Positions 27,766-39,821 are shown, counted from the first letter of the stretch. The stretch is DNA of 64,000 nt from Corticibacter populi (GCF_004217315.1 NZ_SGWR01000002.1:302414-366413); one strand, 5' to 3'. The notes: generated from the sequence alone by a model not told the origin. Numbers and translations: made by a program.

Positions 27766-28584
27766 ATGACCGACCGGATCCTGATCGTCGATGACGAGCC
27801 CGCCATTGCGGACACCCTCGCCTTTGCACTGCAGCTCGAAGGATTTGCCACCGTCCATGCCAGCCTCGGCGGCGAGGCGCTGCACCTGCTGGGCCTCACG
27901 CCCCCATCCGAGCCGGACGCCAACGCATCTGCATTCACGGCCACGCCATCCGCAAGCGCCGAGCCGTTCGCGCTGGTGATCCTCGACGTGGGCCTGCCCG
28001 ACCTCAACGGCTTCGAGGTCTGCCGCAGCCTGCGCCAGCATTCGGGCATTCCGGTACTGTTCCTGACCGCGCGCAGCGACGAGGTCGACCGCATCGTCGG
28101 CCTGGAGATCGGTGCCGACGACTACGTCTCCAAGCCCTTCAGCCCGCGCGAGGTGGCCTCACGGGTGCGTGCCATCCTGCGCCGCAGCCGGGGCCTGCTG
28201 GCCACCAGCGGCCCAGCGGCGGCTGCCGCGCCTGCAGCCCTCGCGTCCATGGCGGCAGCACCGGCGCCGCGCCGCTTCCGGCACGATGCCGAAGGCCTGC
28301 GCATTGCCTTCCAGGGCCAGTGGCTGAGCCTGACGCGCTACGAATACCTGCTGCTGGCTACGCTGCTCGGGCGGCCCGGCCGCGTGTTCAGCCGCGCGCA
28401 GCTGATGGAGCTGGTCTGGACGGACGCCGAGGACAGCCTGGAGCGCACCGTCGACGCCCACATCAAGACCCTGCGCGCCAAGCTGCGCGCCATCGACGAG
28501 GCCTGCGAGCCCATCGAGACCCATCGAGGCCTGGGCTACAGCATCCGCGCCACGGCGGATGCCGATCCTTCCATGAGCCGATGA
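27766..28584 (+). CDS. creB: response regulator CreB (OmpR/PhoB type)
   Basis: Transcription factor of the CreBC two-component system (272 residues). The receiver has acidic residues Asp9/Asp10, phospho-acceptor Asp74 in VILDVGLPDLNG, Thr101 and Lys123 (YVSKPFSPRE). A winged-helix DNA-binding domain begins at about residue 175 (LSLTRYEYLLLATLLGRPGRVFSRAQLME). Odd: residues 44-67 form a Pro/Ala/Ser-rich insertion in the receiver, before the phospho-acceptor strand, and an Ala-rich linker joins the two domains. A weak ribosome site (ACAGGAAAG) precedes the start. creC follows after 36 bases. Confidence 0.87.
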   Translation: MTDRILIVDDEPAIADTLAFALQLEGFATVHASLGGEALHLLGLTPPSEPDANASAFTATPSASAEPFALVILDVGLPDLNGFEVCRSLRQHSGIPVLFLTARSDEVDRIVGLEIGADDYVSKPFSPREVASRVRAILRRSRGLLATSGPAAAAAPAALASMAAAPAPRRFRHDAEGLRIAFQGQWLSLTRYEYLLLATLLGRPGRVFSRAQLMELVWTDAEDSLERTVDAHIKTLRAKLRAIDEACEPIETHRGLGYSIRATADADPSMSR

Positions 28585-28620
28585 TGACCCGATGAGCGGC
28601 GAACACCGGAAGCGGCATCC

Positions 28621-30087
28621 ATGAACATCGCCATCCGCCTCTTCATCGGCTATTTCCTGATCGTCGGGCTGGCGGCCTGGTTCGTGCTCGGTTTCTTCAG
28701 CCGCGAGGTCGAGCCCGGCGTGCGCCAGGGCACCGAAGACACGCTGGTCGATGCCGCCAACCTGCTCGCCGAGATACTCGCGCCGCAGATCGCCGCCGGC
28801 GGACTCGAGCACAGCACGCTGGTGCGCGCCGTCGCCGCAGCGCAAGTGCGCCAGCCGGCAGCCAACATCCACGGCAACGCCAAAGACAGCATCGACCTGC
28901 GCCTCTACATCACCGACGCGCAGGGCATCGTGCGTTTCGACTCCGAATTCAAGGATGTCGGCCGCGACTACAGCCGCTGGCGCGACGTGCTGCTGGCGCT
29001 GCGCGGCGAATATGGCGCGCGCAGCACCCGCGAAGACCCGGCCAGCGACCGCAGTTCGGTCATGTACGTGGCCGCCCCCGTCATCCACCAGGGCGCGCTG
29101 GTGGGCGTGCTGGCGCTGGGCAAGCCGATGCGCAGCGTCGAGATGTACGCCGACACGGCACGGCGGCGCGTACGCGAGCTGGGCTTCATCATGCTGCTGG
29201 CCTCGGCCGGCATCGGCCTGTTGTTCACCTGGTGGCTGACCCACTCGCTCAACCAGCTGCGCAACTATGCCCGCGCGGTGGCAGAGGGCGACAAGGTCCG
29301 CCCGCCCATCGGCGGTGGCCGCCAGCTCTCGGAGCTGGCGCGGGCGCTCGAGCACATGCGCGAGAAGCTCGACGGCAAGCAATACGTCGAGCAATACGTG
29401 CAAAGCCTCACGCACGAGATGAAAAGCCCGCTGACAGCCATCCGCGGCGCCGCCGAGCTGCTGCCCGAGGCGCCCGCCGCCGAGCAGCAGCGCTTCACCG
29501 GCCACATCCTCGAGCAGACCGAGCGGCTGCAGCGCATCATCGACCGGCTGCTGGCACTCGCGCGCGTCGAGCAATTGCAGGCACCCGCATCCATGAGTGC
29601 CAACACCACGCGGGCCCTGGTCGAAGCCGTGCTGGCGTCGCGCCAGACCCGCATCGATACCCGCCGCATCCAGGTCTCGGTGCAGGAGCATGGCGCCATG
29701 GCACTGACCGTGCATGGCGACCAGTTCCTGCTGCAGCAGGCGCTGGGCAATGTGCTCGACAACGCCCTCGACTTCACGCCACCGGGCGGGCGCATCGACA
29801 TCCACATCGAGCCCGCGGCCAGCCCCGCAGGTGGCCGCCGCCAGCGCATCCGCATCCGCGACCATGGCAGCGGCGTGCCGCCGTATGCGCTGCCCCACCT
29901 CTTCGAGCGCTTCTACTCGCTGCCGCGCCCCGACACGGGCCGCAAGAGCACCGGGCTGGGCCTGGCCTTCGTGCGCGAGGTCGCGCGCATCCATGGCGGC
30001 ACGGTGCAGATCGCCAACGCCACGGAAGGCGGTACCGGTGCCGAGGTCTGCCTCGTGCTGCCATTGGGCGCGGCCCCGCCGCACTAG
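28621..30087 (+). CDS. creC: sensor histidine kinase CreC
   Basis: Inner-membrane sensor kinase (488 residues) that phosphorylates CreB. Membrane segments lie near residues 5-25 and 188-206, bounding a periplasmic sensor domain. A HAMP-like region follows, then the HisKA motif SLTHEMKSPLTAIRGAAELL with phospho-acceptor His265, and the ATP-binding blocks GNVLDNALDFT (N box), IRDHGSGVPP (G1) and GLGLAFVREV (G2). E. coli CreBC responds to carbon metabolites; the signal here is unknown. No creD follows; a globin gene is next, only 29 bases away. Confidence 0.9.
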   Translation: MNIAIRLFIGYFLIVGLAAWFVLGFFSREVEPGVRQGTEDTLVDAANLLAEILAPQIAAGGLEHSTLVRAVAAAQVRQPAANIHGNAKDSIDLRLYITDAQGIVRFDSEFKDVGRDYSRWRDVLLALRGEYGARSTREDPASDRSSVMYVAAPVIHQGALVGVLALGKPMRSVEMYADTARRRVRELGFIMLLASAGIGLLFTWWLTHSLNQLRNYARAVAEGDKVRPPIGGGRQLSELARALEHMREKLDGKQYVEQYVQSLTHEMKSPLTAIRGAAELLPEAPAAEQQRFTGHILEQTERLQRIIDRLLALARVEQLQAPASMSANTTRALVEAVLASRQTRIDTRRIQVSVQEHGAMALTVHGDQFLLQQALGNVLDNALDFTPPGGRIDIHIEPAASPAGGRRQRIRIRDHGSGVPPYALPHLFERFYSLPRPDTGRKSTGLGLAFVREVARIHGGTVQIANATEGGTGAEVCLVLPLGAAPPH

Positions 30088-30116
30088 GAACCATCCACCT
30101 CCAACCGCCAAGACCC

Positions 30117-30566
30117 ATGCCCGATCCCGCCCTTTGCACCGAAGCCGACATCCGGAAACTGGTGCACCAGTTCTATGCCCGCGTGCGCGCCGACGCGCGC
30201 CTGGGCCCCATCTTCGATGCGCACATCGACGACTGGCCGGCCCATCTGCAACGCCTGTGCGATTTCTGGTCCAGCATCCTGCGCGGCTCGGGCCGCTTCA
30301 CCGGCGCACCCATGCCCAAGCACATCGCGCTGCCGGATCTGGACGCGGCGCTGTTCGAGCACTGGCTGCAGCTTTTTCACGCCACCACCGCCGAGCAGGC
30401 CAACCAGGCCATGGCGCGCCAGGCCGACGCGGCGGCGCAGCGCATCGCGCAAAGCCTGTGGCTGGGCTACCAGAGCAGCCGTCGGGGCGGCAAGCCCGAT
30501 GGCGCGCAGCGCCAGGCCATGCTGGCCCCGTTGCAGCTGCCCGCAACGATGAAGGCGGCGCCGTGA
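30117..30566 (+). CDS. group III truncated haemoglobin
   Basis: Haem protein of 149 residues for oxygen or nitric-oxide chemistry in the cytoplasm. The group III pattern is visible: LVHQFYARVRADARLGPIF at the N-terminal helices, LCDFWSSILRGSGRFTGAPM, the likely haem-binding His in MPKHIALP (residue 69) and FEHWLQLFHATT. Start chosen after creC (29-base gap), giving the normal family length. It may be co-transcribed with creBC. A membrane protein gene converges on its 3' end and a second globin-containing gene lies 0.8 kb further on. Confidence 0.85.
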   Translation: MPDPALCTEADIRKLVHQFYARVRADARLGPIFDAHIDDWPAHLQRLCDFWSSILRGSGRFTGAPMPKHIALPDLDAALFEHWLQLFHATTAEQANQAMARQADAAAQRIAQSLWLGYQSSRRGGKPDGAQRQAMLAPLQLPATMKAAP

Positions 30567-30572
30567 ATCGGA

Positions 30573-31235
30573 TCAGGGTTTGAGCCAGCGCGCAAACGCC
30601 CACCACTGGGCGCGCAGCAGGTAGTAATAGGCCAGCATCGCCGCGCCCTGGGCGAGCGACTGGCCGCGGGCGGCATCGGCGTCCACCCACCCCTGTTGCC
30701 CAGCCCATGCCGCCAGGCCATAGGCTGCCGCTGCCAGGCCGTGCCCCCAGGGCATCAGCACCCGGCGACGCCAGGCATCCGCCAGGCCATGCATGCCGGC
30801 ACGCCACAGCAGCCAGACCATCAGCGCCAGCACGGCCAGCACCGCAATGGCCAGCAGCGGCACGGCAGCCTGCAACGGCAGTGCCGCGCCATCGAACTGC
30901 GGCCCCAGCCGGGGGGCGACCGCCAGCGGCGGCAGCCATACCGCGCCCCAGCGCAGCTCGCAGCCCAGCAGCAGCAACCAGCCCAGCGCCACCGTCCACC
31001 AGAGCCGGCGCTGGGCATGGACGCGCCGCCGCCAGGCCATGCCCAGCGAAACCAACACCGCCAGTATCGCCACCAGGTTCTGCCCCATCTCGAAGAAGCC
31101 GTTCTCCCAGCCCACGCGCACCGGCAGACGCCGGCACAACACATACAGCACCGGCACGAACACCAGTGCGGTGATTAGTTGCACGCTCTGCATGATGGTG
31201 CTGGCACGCGCCTGTGCGGGATCGACGATGCTCAT
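30573..31235 (-). CDS. hypothetical multi-pass membrane protein
   Basis: Function not recognised. The 220 residues contain about five or six hydrophobic stretches (for example TALVFVPVLYVLCRRL, LVAILAVLVSLGMAW, WWTVALGWLLLLGC, VPLLAIAVLAVLALMVWLLW, AAMLAYYYLLRAQWW). The start at MSIVDPAQ leaves a short cytoplasmic N-terminus. It is transcribed leftward toward the group III globin gene and diverges from the ferredoxin-globin fusion gene by 153 bases, so it may share a regulatory region with the fusion. Confidence 0.65.
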   Translation of the reverse strand: MSIVDPAQARASTIMQSVQLITALVFVPVLYVLCRRLPVRVGWENGFFEMGQNLVAILAVLVSLGMAWRRRVHAQRRLWWTVALGWLLLLGCELRWGAVWLPPLAVAPRLGPQFDGAALPLQAAVPLLAIAVLAVLALMVWLLWRAGMHGLADAWRRRVLMPWGHGLAAAAYGLAAWAGQQGWVDADAARGQSLAQGAAMLAYYYLLRAQWWAFARWLKP

Positions 31236-31388
31236 GGCCTGAATGCTCCCCGGCCTGCCACAGCAGCACCGAATGTGAATGCAAAAGGCCGCCATTGTAC
31301 GAAGCCCGCACCGGCCAGGCGGAACCCTGCGACATCGGCGACAATGTAACCAAGATCTACAAATCGCCTGCCCGACAGGTCCACGATC

Positions 31389-32519
31389 ATGACCACCGAA
31401 ATCCATTTCGAGGGACGCTGCGTCCACCCGCAAGCCGGCGAGACAGTGCTCGACGCGCTGCTGCGCGTGGGCATCGACACGCCGTTCTCGTGCAAGGGCG
31501 GCTCCTGCCACACCTGCATGCTGCACTGCACCGACGGTCCCATTCCCGAAAAAGCCCAGCGCGGCCTGTCCGAGCGGCTGCGGCAGTTGGGCTACTTCCT
31601 GCCCTGCCGCTGCGTGACCGAACACAGCCTGCGTATCGAGCCCCGGCAGGCCAAGGACATGGTCACCCGCTGCATGCTGGTCGAAGTCGATGGGCATGCC
31701 AGCGGCTCGCTGCGCATCCAGTTCGAACCAATGACCGCGCTGGACTATCGCATGGGCCAGAGCCTGCGCCTGGTGGACGGCAGCGCCCCGGAACAGGAGC
31801 CGCTGCTGATGCTCACCAGCGACCCGGCAACCAGCCCCGTGGCCGAAGCACGCTGGGTGCTGCAAGCCGGCCAGACCGTGCCCGACAGCCTGGCGCCCAG
31901 CGCCGAGTTCGGCCTGGAATTCGAGGTGCGCGGCCCCTTCAATCTCGATTACCAGGACCTGCCCGAGCAGCGTCCCGCGCCGCCGGCCGACCCGGCGCTC
32001 TGGCAAGCGCTCGAGGATGGCCGCAAGGCCCGGGCCATCCTCGACGCCTTCTACGCCAAGGTCTACGCGGACACCCTGCTGGCACCCTTCTTCGCCGGCG
32101 TCACGGCCGAGCGCGCCGCCAGCAAGCAATACAACTTCCTTCAGCAATTGATGACCGGCGAGAAGGTTTACTGGGGTGAGAGCCCGCGCAACACGCACCA
32201 CTGGATGGTGATCCCGCACAGCCTGTTCGACCACCGCCAGGCCCTGATGATCGAGACGCTGCGCGAGCATGGGCTGGATGATGGCCAGATCGCGCGCTGG
32301 ACGCGCTTCGAGGAGTACTTCCGCGCCGACATCGTCAAGGACCATGAATGGCCCAAGAAGATCGGCGACCAGATCTATTCCACCGAAGGCTTCGAGCGCG
32401 AGACCCTGCTGGAAGCCACGCTGTGCGACCAGTGCGGCGCCGAGGTGTCAGCCGGCACCGAAGTGCTCTACCACCGCCGCACCGGGCTCATCAGCTGCCC
32501 GCGCTGCGCCGGTCACTGA
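31389..32519 (+). CDS. 2Fe-2S ferredoxin / degenerate reductase barrel / truncated globin / zinc-ribbon fusion
   Basis: A 376-residue multi-domain redox protein. Residues 1-85 are a plant-type ferredoxin with cluster Cys35, 40, 43 and Cys73 or 75 (PFSCKGGSCHTCM, LPCRC). Residues 92-190 look like the beta-barrel of ferredoxin reductases (LVEVDGHASGSLRIQFEP, YRMGQSLRLV, VRGPFNLDY), but the flavin-binding RxYS motif is absent and no NAD(P) domain follows. Residues 213-318 are a truncated globin (AFYAKVYADTLLAPFF, YNFLQQLMTGEKVYWG, likely haem His277 in VIPHSLF). Residues 340-376 end in a CxxC/CxxC zinc-ribbon-like unit (CDQC, CPRC). It probably passes electrons from the cluster to haem; the substrate (O2, NO) is inferred only. 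Confidence 0.8.
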   Translation: MTTEIHFEGRCVHPQAGETVLDALLRVGIDTPFSCKGGSCHTCMLHCTDGPIPEKAQRGLSERLRQLGYFLPCRCVTEHSLRIEPRQAKDMVTRCMLVEVDGHASGSLRIQFEPMTALDYRMGQSLRLVDGSAPEQEPLLMLTSDPATSPVAEARWVLQAGQTVPDSLAPSAEFGLEFEVRGPFNLDYQDLPEQRPAPPADPALWQALEDGRKARAILDAFYAKVYADTLLAPFFAGVTAERAASKQYNFLQQLMTGEKVYWGESPRNTHHWMVIPHSLFDHRQALMIETLREHGLDDGQIARWTRFEEYFRADIVKDHEWPKKIGDQIYSTEGFERETLLEATLCDQCGAEVSAGTEVLYHRRTGLISCPRCAGH

Positions 32520-32547
32520 GAACCTGTTCACGATCCTTTCGTGGGCC
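32520..32547. repeat. partial GAACCTGTTC-type palindromic repeat
   Basis: Immediately after the fusion gene stop lies a 28-base copy of the left arm seen in the full elements at 43064 and 57186: GAACCTGTTCACGATCCTTT then CGTGGGCC. The right arm is missing. It sits in the convergent gap with the EamA gene. Confidence 0.6.
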
Positions 32548-32567
32548 ATGCCGCAAAGCCGCGCGAA

Positions 32568-33482
32568 TCAAAGCCCGACGCAGATCAGCACGGCCGCCAA
32601 CGCCACCAGCGCCATGCCCCAGCGTTCGGTGCGGCGCAGCGATTCGTGCAGGATGCGGCGCGAGACCAGATAGCCGAACAACACCTCCACCATGCCCAGC
32701 GCCCGCACCGCGCCAGCCGTCTGCATCGCATAGGCACTGAACCACAACAGCGAAGCCAGCGCCCCCATGCTGCCGGCCAGCAGCGAGACGCGCCAGCTGC
32801 GCAGCGTCGCCATGAAGCCCGTGCGGTCACTCCAGAACAGCCAGCCGCCCAGCAGCAGCGACTGCAGGGCCTGCGCCAGCGTCACGCCCCAGGCTCCCGA
32901 AAGCCAGGGGCTGGCCGCATCCAGCGCCACCGCGCCAGCGCGAAAACCCAGTGTCGCCAGCGCGAAGCAGGCGCCGCACAGCAGGCCATAGAGTGAAGAG
33001 CGGCTCAGCCAATGACTCCAATGCCAGTGCTGGCGATCGGCCGGCATCGACAGCAGCCCCACGCCCAAGGTCGCCAACAGCGCCCCTGCCAGTTGCAGCG
33101 GCGTCGGCAGTTCCGCCAGCACGATGCTGGCAAACAGCACCACCTGCAGCACTTCCGTCTTCGAGAGTGTCACTGCCACGGCGAAATTGCCGCTTTGCAT
33201 GGCCAGCAGCAACGCCGCCGTCGCGCCGACCTGGAACAAGGCGCCAAAGGCGATCCAGCCCACGTAGGTCCAGCTGAAATTCGGCCAGGCCGGCGCCTGT
33301 TCCGGCAGCACGTAGAGCAGCAGCAGAAAGAGCGCGGCAAATGGCAGGCCATAGAGAAAGCGCACGAGCGTCGCCGGCCAGGTGCCAAGGCCGTTGCTGA
33401 GCGAGCGCTGCGCCGTATTGCGCACCGTCTGCGCCGCCGCGGCCAGCAGCACGACGGGAATCCACAAATCGGTTTCGGACAT
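32568..33482 (-). CDS. EamA/DMT-family membrane transporter
   Basis: Inner-membrane transporter (304 residues) of the drug/metabolite superfamily, substrate unknown. About ten hydrophobic helices arranged as two EamA repeats are visible, for example VVLLAAAAQTVRNTAQRSLS, TYVGWIAFGALFQVGATAAL, VAVTLSKTEVLQVVLFASIV and, in the second half, GMVEVLFGYLVSRRILHESL. The start is either this Met or one three codons earlier; neither has a clear ribosome site. It is transcribed leftward, separated from gyrB by about 130 bases. Confidence 0.82.
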   Translation of the reverse strand: MSETDLWIPVVLLAAAAQTVRNTAQRSLSNGLGTWPATLVRFLYGLPFAALFLLLLYVLPEQAPAWPNFSWTYVGWIAFGALFQVGATAALLLAMQSGNFAVAVTLSKTEVLQVVLFASIVLAELPTPLQLAGALLATLGVGLLSMPADRQHWHWSHWLSRSSLYGLLCGACFALATLGFRAGAVALDAASPWLSGAWGVTLAQALQSLLLGGWLFWSDRTGFMATLRSWRVSLLAGSMGALASLLWFSAYAMQTAGAVRALGMVEVLFGYLVSRRILHESLRRTERWGMALVALAAVLICVGL

Positions 33483-33617
33483 GGAGGTCATTCGATCGGC
33501 TTGCCGCCAAGCCGACATGGTGAGAAGGGCCACCCATGGTAGTGCCAGATTGCGAGCCCCGCCCACGCAATGCGCGAGTGCAGGCCCAGGCATTGGCGGC
33601 GGCCCGCAGGCCTGCCG

Positions 33618-36332
<2,715 letters not shown>

Positions 36333-36446
36333 CTAACTCTCACAAGTGGCGGCAAAGCATGAAAAATCAATCGATGGCATCGTCATGGCGGGCTTGGCCG
36401 GCGACGCTGCTGCGGCAGCGCACCGGCCCTGGCGCTCAAAGCGACT

Positions 36447-37580
36447 TCATATCCGCATCGGCATCACGACGTACTTGAAGCCCGGCTCGCCCGGCACGGT
36501 CACCAGCACCGAACTGCTGCCATCCTCGAAGGCGATGCTGACCATGTCCTCGGAGATGTTCGAGAGCACATCCAGCAGGTAGGTGACGTTGAAGCCGGAC
36601 TCGACCTTGGGGCCGCCGTAGTCGATTTCCAGCTCGTCCTGGGCCTCTTCCTGCTCGGCGTTGGCCGAACTGATGCGCAGCACACCCGGCTCGAAGTTCA
36701 GGCGCACGCCCTTGAACTTGTCGGTGGTCATGATGGTCATGCGCTGCAGGCTGGCCTGCAGGGCCTGGCGGCCCAGCGTCACCACATTGGAATAGCCGAC
36801 CGGGATCACCCGGTTGTAGTCGGGGAACTTGCCCTCGACCAGCTTGGTGACGAATTCCAGCCCGTTGAAGCTGAGCTTGGCCTGGTTGTTGGCGAACTGG
36901 ATCTGGATCAGCGCCGGCTCGGCCTTGTCGTCGCCATCCTTGCTGTCGCGCAGCAGGCGCTGCAGCTCCAGCACCGTCTTGCGCGGCAGGATCACCTCCT
37001 GCTTGGGCACGTCGACCTCCAGCGTGGCACTGGCAAAGGCCAGGCGGTGCCCGTCGGTGGCTACCAGGCTGAGGGTGCGGCCTTCGGCAACGAACAGGAT
37101 GCCGTTGAGGTAGTAGCGGATGTCCTGCACCGCCATCGCAAAAGCGACCTGGCCGAGCAGGTGCTTGAGCACGCTTTGCGGCACCGAGAAGGCCGGCCCG
37201 AAGCTGGGCGACTCCTGCACCAGCGGGAAATCATTGGCCGGCAGGGACTGCAGCGTGAAGCGGCTCTTGCCGCCCTTGAGGACGAAGCGGTCCTGCGAGG
37301 ATTCCAGCGTCACCGCCTGGTCGCCCGAGAAGGTGCGCAGGATCTCGATGAGCTTGCGCGCGCCGATGGTGGTGGCGAAGTCGGCGGCCGAATCACCGCC
37401 CAGGTCGGCGCTGGTGCGGATCTGGATCTCCAGGTCGCTGGTGGTCAGCTGCAGGGTGCCACCACTCTTGCGCAGCAGCACATTGGCCAGGATGGGCAGC
37501 GTGTGCCGACGCTCGACGATGCCCGCGATCGACTGCAGAACAGAAAGGACCTTCTCCTGAGGGGCTTTGAACACAATCAC
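36447..37580 (-). CDS. dnaN: DNA polymerase III beta sliding clamp
   Basis: Ring-shaped processivity clamp. The 377 residues show the family opening VFKAPQEKVLSVLQSIAGIVERRHTLPILANVL, the mid TDGHRLAFASA motif and the terminal YVVMPMRI. The start codon is GTG (position 37580), preceded by a good GGAGAG ribosome site about 5 bases away, and the length matches the family. It lies between dnaA (203-base gap) and gyrB (225-base gap), all leftward; nothing else is seen in those gaps. Confidence 0.97.
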   Translation of the reverse strand: MIVFKAPQEKVLSVLQSIAGIVERRHTLPILANVLLRKSGGTLQLTTSDLEIQIRTSADLGGDSAADFATTIGARKLIEILRTFSGDQAVTLESSQDRFVLKGGKSRFTLQSLPANDFPLVQESPSFGPAFSVPQSVLKHLLGQVAFAMAVQDIRYYLNGILFVAEGRTLSLVATDGHRLAFASATLEVDVPKQEVILPRKTVLELQRLLRDSKDGDDKAEPALIQIQFANNQAKLSFNGLEFVTKLVEGKFPDYNRVIPVGYSNVVTLGRQALQASLQRMTIMTTDKFKGVRLNFEPGVLRISSANAEQEEAQDELEIDYGGPKVESGFNVTYLLDVLSNISEDMVSIAFEDGSSSVLVTVPGEPGFKYVVMPMRI

Positions 37581-37782
37581 CTTGACTCTCCAATTTCTCT
37601 GTTTGCGGGACGCGTCCCAACGCGGCTGGCCAAGGCGCCACAGGCACTGTGCCGTCCAGGCTCAAAAGCTGCTATTTTCGCTGAAAAAAAACAAATTGCC
37701 ACCAAGCTGCGCTGGCACCCGCGGCGCCCCCGGACAAGCCGGACGCAAAGCCGCGCCAGCGGCGCTGCAAGTCGGTGCCGGC

Positions 37783-39324
37783 TCATCGCTTGAGGGTCTG
37801 CTCCAGCACATGCAGTTGCTGGTTCAGTTCGGTGTTGGTGCCGCGCTCTTGGCCAATCTTGCGCACCGCGTGCAGCACCGTCGTGTGGTCGCGCCCGCCG
37901 AACAGCTCGCCGATCTCGGGCAGGCTTTTCTGCGTCAGCTCCTTCGAGAGGTACATGGCAATCTGGCGCGGCCTGGCGATGCTGGCCGGTCGCTTCTTGC
38001 TGTACATGTCGGCGACCTTGATCTTGTAGAAATCGGCCACCGTCTTCTGGATGTTCTCGACACTGATCTGGCGGTTCTGGATCGACAGCAGGTCGCGCAG
38101 CGCCTCGCGCGCGACCGGAATCGACACCTCCTTGTTGTTGAAGCGCGCATAGGCAAGCACCTTGCGCAGCGCGCCCTCGAGTTCGCGCACGTTCGAGCGC
38201 ACGTTCTTGGCGACGAAGAAGGCGACGTCCTCGGAAAGCGTGGTGCCCTCGCTGCGAGCCTTGTTGATCAGGATCGCCACGCGCATCTCCAGCTCGGGCG
38301 GCTCGATGGCCACCGTCAGGCCCGCATCGAAGCGCGAGACCAGACGCTCGTGGATGTCGGTCAATCCCTTGGGATAGGTGTCGCTGGTCATGACGATGTG
38401 CGACTTCTTCGACAGCAGTGCCTCGAAGGCGTTGAAGAATTCCTCCTGCGTACGCTCCTTGCCGGCGATGAACTGCACGTCGTCGATCAGCAGCAGGTCC
38501 AGCGAGTGATAGCGCAGTTTGAATTCGTCGAAGGTCTTGCGCTGGTAGGACTTGACCACGTCCGTGACGAACTGCTCGGCATGGATGTAGAGCACCTTGG
38601 CCTCGGGCCGATCGGCCAGCATCTGGTTGCCCACCGCATGCATCAAGTGGGTCTTGCCCAGGCCCACGCCACCGTAGATGAACAGCGGGTTGTAGAGCTG
38701 GCCGGGCTGGTGCGCCACGTGCAACGCGGCGGCACGCGCCATGCGGTTGGCCGCCCCTTCGATCAGCGTCTCGAAGGTCAGGGCCGGGTTCAGGCGCGTG
38801 GGCATGGGCGCCGGCGCAGCGCTGGCAGCGCGCGGCGCCTCGCCAGCGGCGTGACCCGGTCCCTGGCCGGGCCGTCCCTGACCTTGCGACTCGTTGGCCA
38901 GCGCGGCCATGGCCGCCTCGGCGGTGGCCGCCCAGTCCTCCACCGCAGGCAGGATCTGTTGCACGGGCTGGGCCACTGCCGCACGGGACATGACCGGCCG
39001 CACCCTGGCCAGCGCAGCAGCGGCTGCCGCCGCACCACTGCTGGCGCCATGGTCACTGCGCGCCACGCGCGGAATCAGACTGAGCTCCACCATCAGCTCG
39101 CGGCCACTGATCTCGCGCAGCAATTGCGTGATGCGGTGCACGTAACGCGAGCGGATGTAATCGAGCGCAATGCGGTTGGGCACCTGCAGGCTGACCCGGT
39201 CGGCCTCCGGCGCTACCTGGACCCGCATCGGCTTGAGCCAGGCGCCGAACTGCTGCGGCGGCACTTCCAGCGCCAGACGCTCCAGGCAGTCCTGCCACCA
39301 TCCCTGCTCCGTGTGCTCAGTCAC
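37783..39324 (-). CDS. dnaA: chromosomal replication initiator DnaA
   Basis: AAA+ initiator that opens oriC. Domain I is residues 1-85 ([21 protein letters not shown]). A long Ala/Pro/Gly-rich domain II linker spans about 90-175. The AAA+ part has Walker [17 protein letters not shown] (about 218-233) and Walker [21 protein letters not shown]. The C-terminal HTH ends with the DnaA signature [19 protein letters not shown] chose the GTG at 39324 (513 residues), with GGAAG/AGGA just upstream; an in-frame ATG five codons earlier is the alternative. The frame stays open much further upstream, but without family similarity. Confidence 0.96.
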   Translation of the reverse strand: MTEHTEQGWWQDCLERLALEVPPQQFGAWLKPMRVQVAPEADRVSLQVPNRIALDYIRSRYVHRITQLLREISGRELMVELSLIPRVARSDHGASSGAAAAAAALARVRPVMSRAAVAQPVQQILPAVEDWAATAEAAMAALANESQGQGRPGQGPGHAAGEAPRAASAAPAPMPTRLNPALTFETLIEGAANRMARAAALHVAHQPGQLYNPLFIYGGVGLGKTHLMHAVGNQMLADRPEAKVLYIHAEQFVTDVVKSYQRKTFDEFKLRYHSLDLLLIDDVQFIAGKERTQEEFFNAFEALLSKKSHIVMTSDTYPKGLTDIHERLVSRFDAGLTVAIEPPELEMRVAILINKARSEGTTLSEDVAFFVAKNVRSNVRELEGALRKVLAYARFNNKEVSIPVAREALRDLLSIQNRQISVENIQKTVADFYKIKVADMYSKKRPASIARPRQIAMYLSKELTQKSLPEIGELFGGRDHTTVLHAVRKIGQERGTNTELNQQLHVLEQTLKR

Positions 39325-39821
39325 AAGTCCTACTTCCATTTCGATACCCAACCTGGCCGCGGCAAGCGGCATACGGCAAACGCGCTCCAGGTATTCATCC
39401 GGGCTCCGCTGCGAACACCCAAATGGCCCTGGATCGGCCTGCCAGACAAAGCGGCTCATTATAGGCCGCCACCACCACAGCGCCGAAGTTATCCACAGGC
39501 CGCACTGCTTTGCTGCGGGAGCGCCGCCGGGCCGAGCGGCGCCTGCGCCAAGCATGCCTTGCCAGGGACATTTTGCACAAGCGTCCATACCATGCGATAA
39601 TCTGCTGTTTACTTGTCCCTTGCCGCATCGCCTTTGGCCCGCGGCCGGGCATGCGGGTGCCTTGCCAGGCGCCTGGTGCCGCCGGTGATGCTGCCGGGAC
39701 AGGTTGAAAGACGACGTCAACGACGTACATGCCTGTCATGTCCGCCAGCAATTCCGCGCCAGGGCGCGGCTGGCCGGGCTGAAGGCACTTCTCCAGACAG
39801 ACGACACAAAGGTAATTTGCC
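39325..39821. other. dnaA-rpmH intergenic region, candidate oriC
   Basis: 497 bases between divergent dnaA and rpmH, the classic origin position. A perfect DnaA box TTATCCACA lies at 39489-39497 and a relaxed one, TTTTGCACA (fits TTWTNCACA), at 39571-39579. An AT-richer patch (ATAATCTGCTGTTTACTT) lies at about 39597-39614. Only one perfect box is present, fewer than in E. coli oriC, so the functional origin could extend into neighbouring gaps. The region must also hold the dnaA and rpmH promoters. Strand divergence of the flanking genes supports an origin. Confidence 0.6.

Noticed and set aside
39597-39614. AT-rich patch considered as further DnaA boxes
   Set aside because: No match to TTWTNCACA on either strand within it; kept only as part of the candidate origin region.
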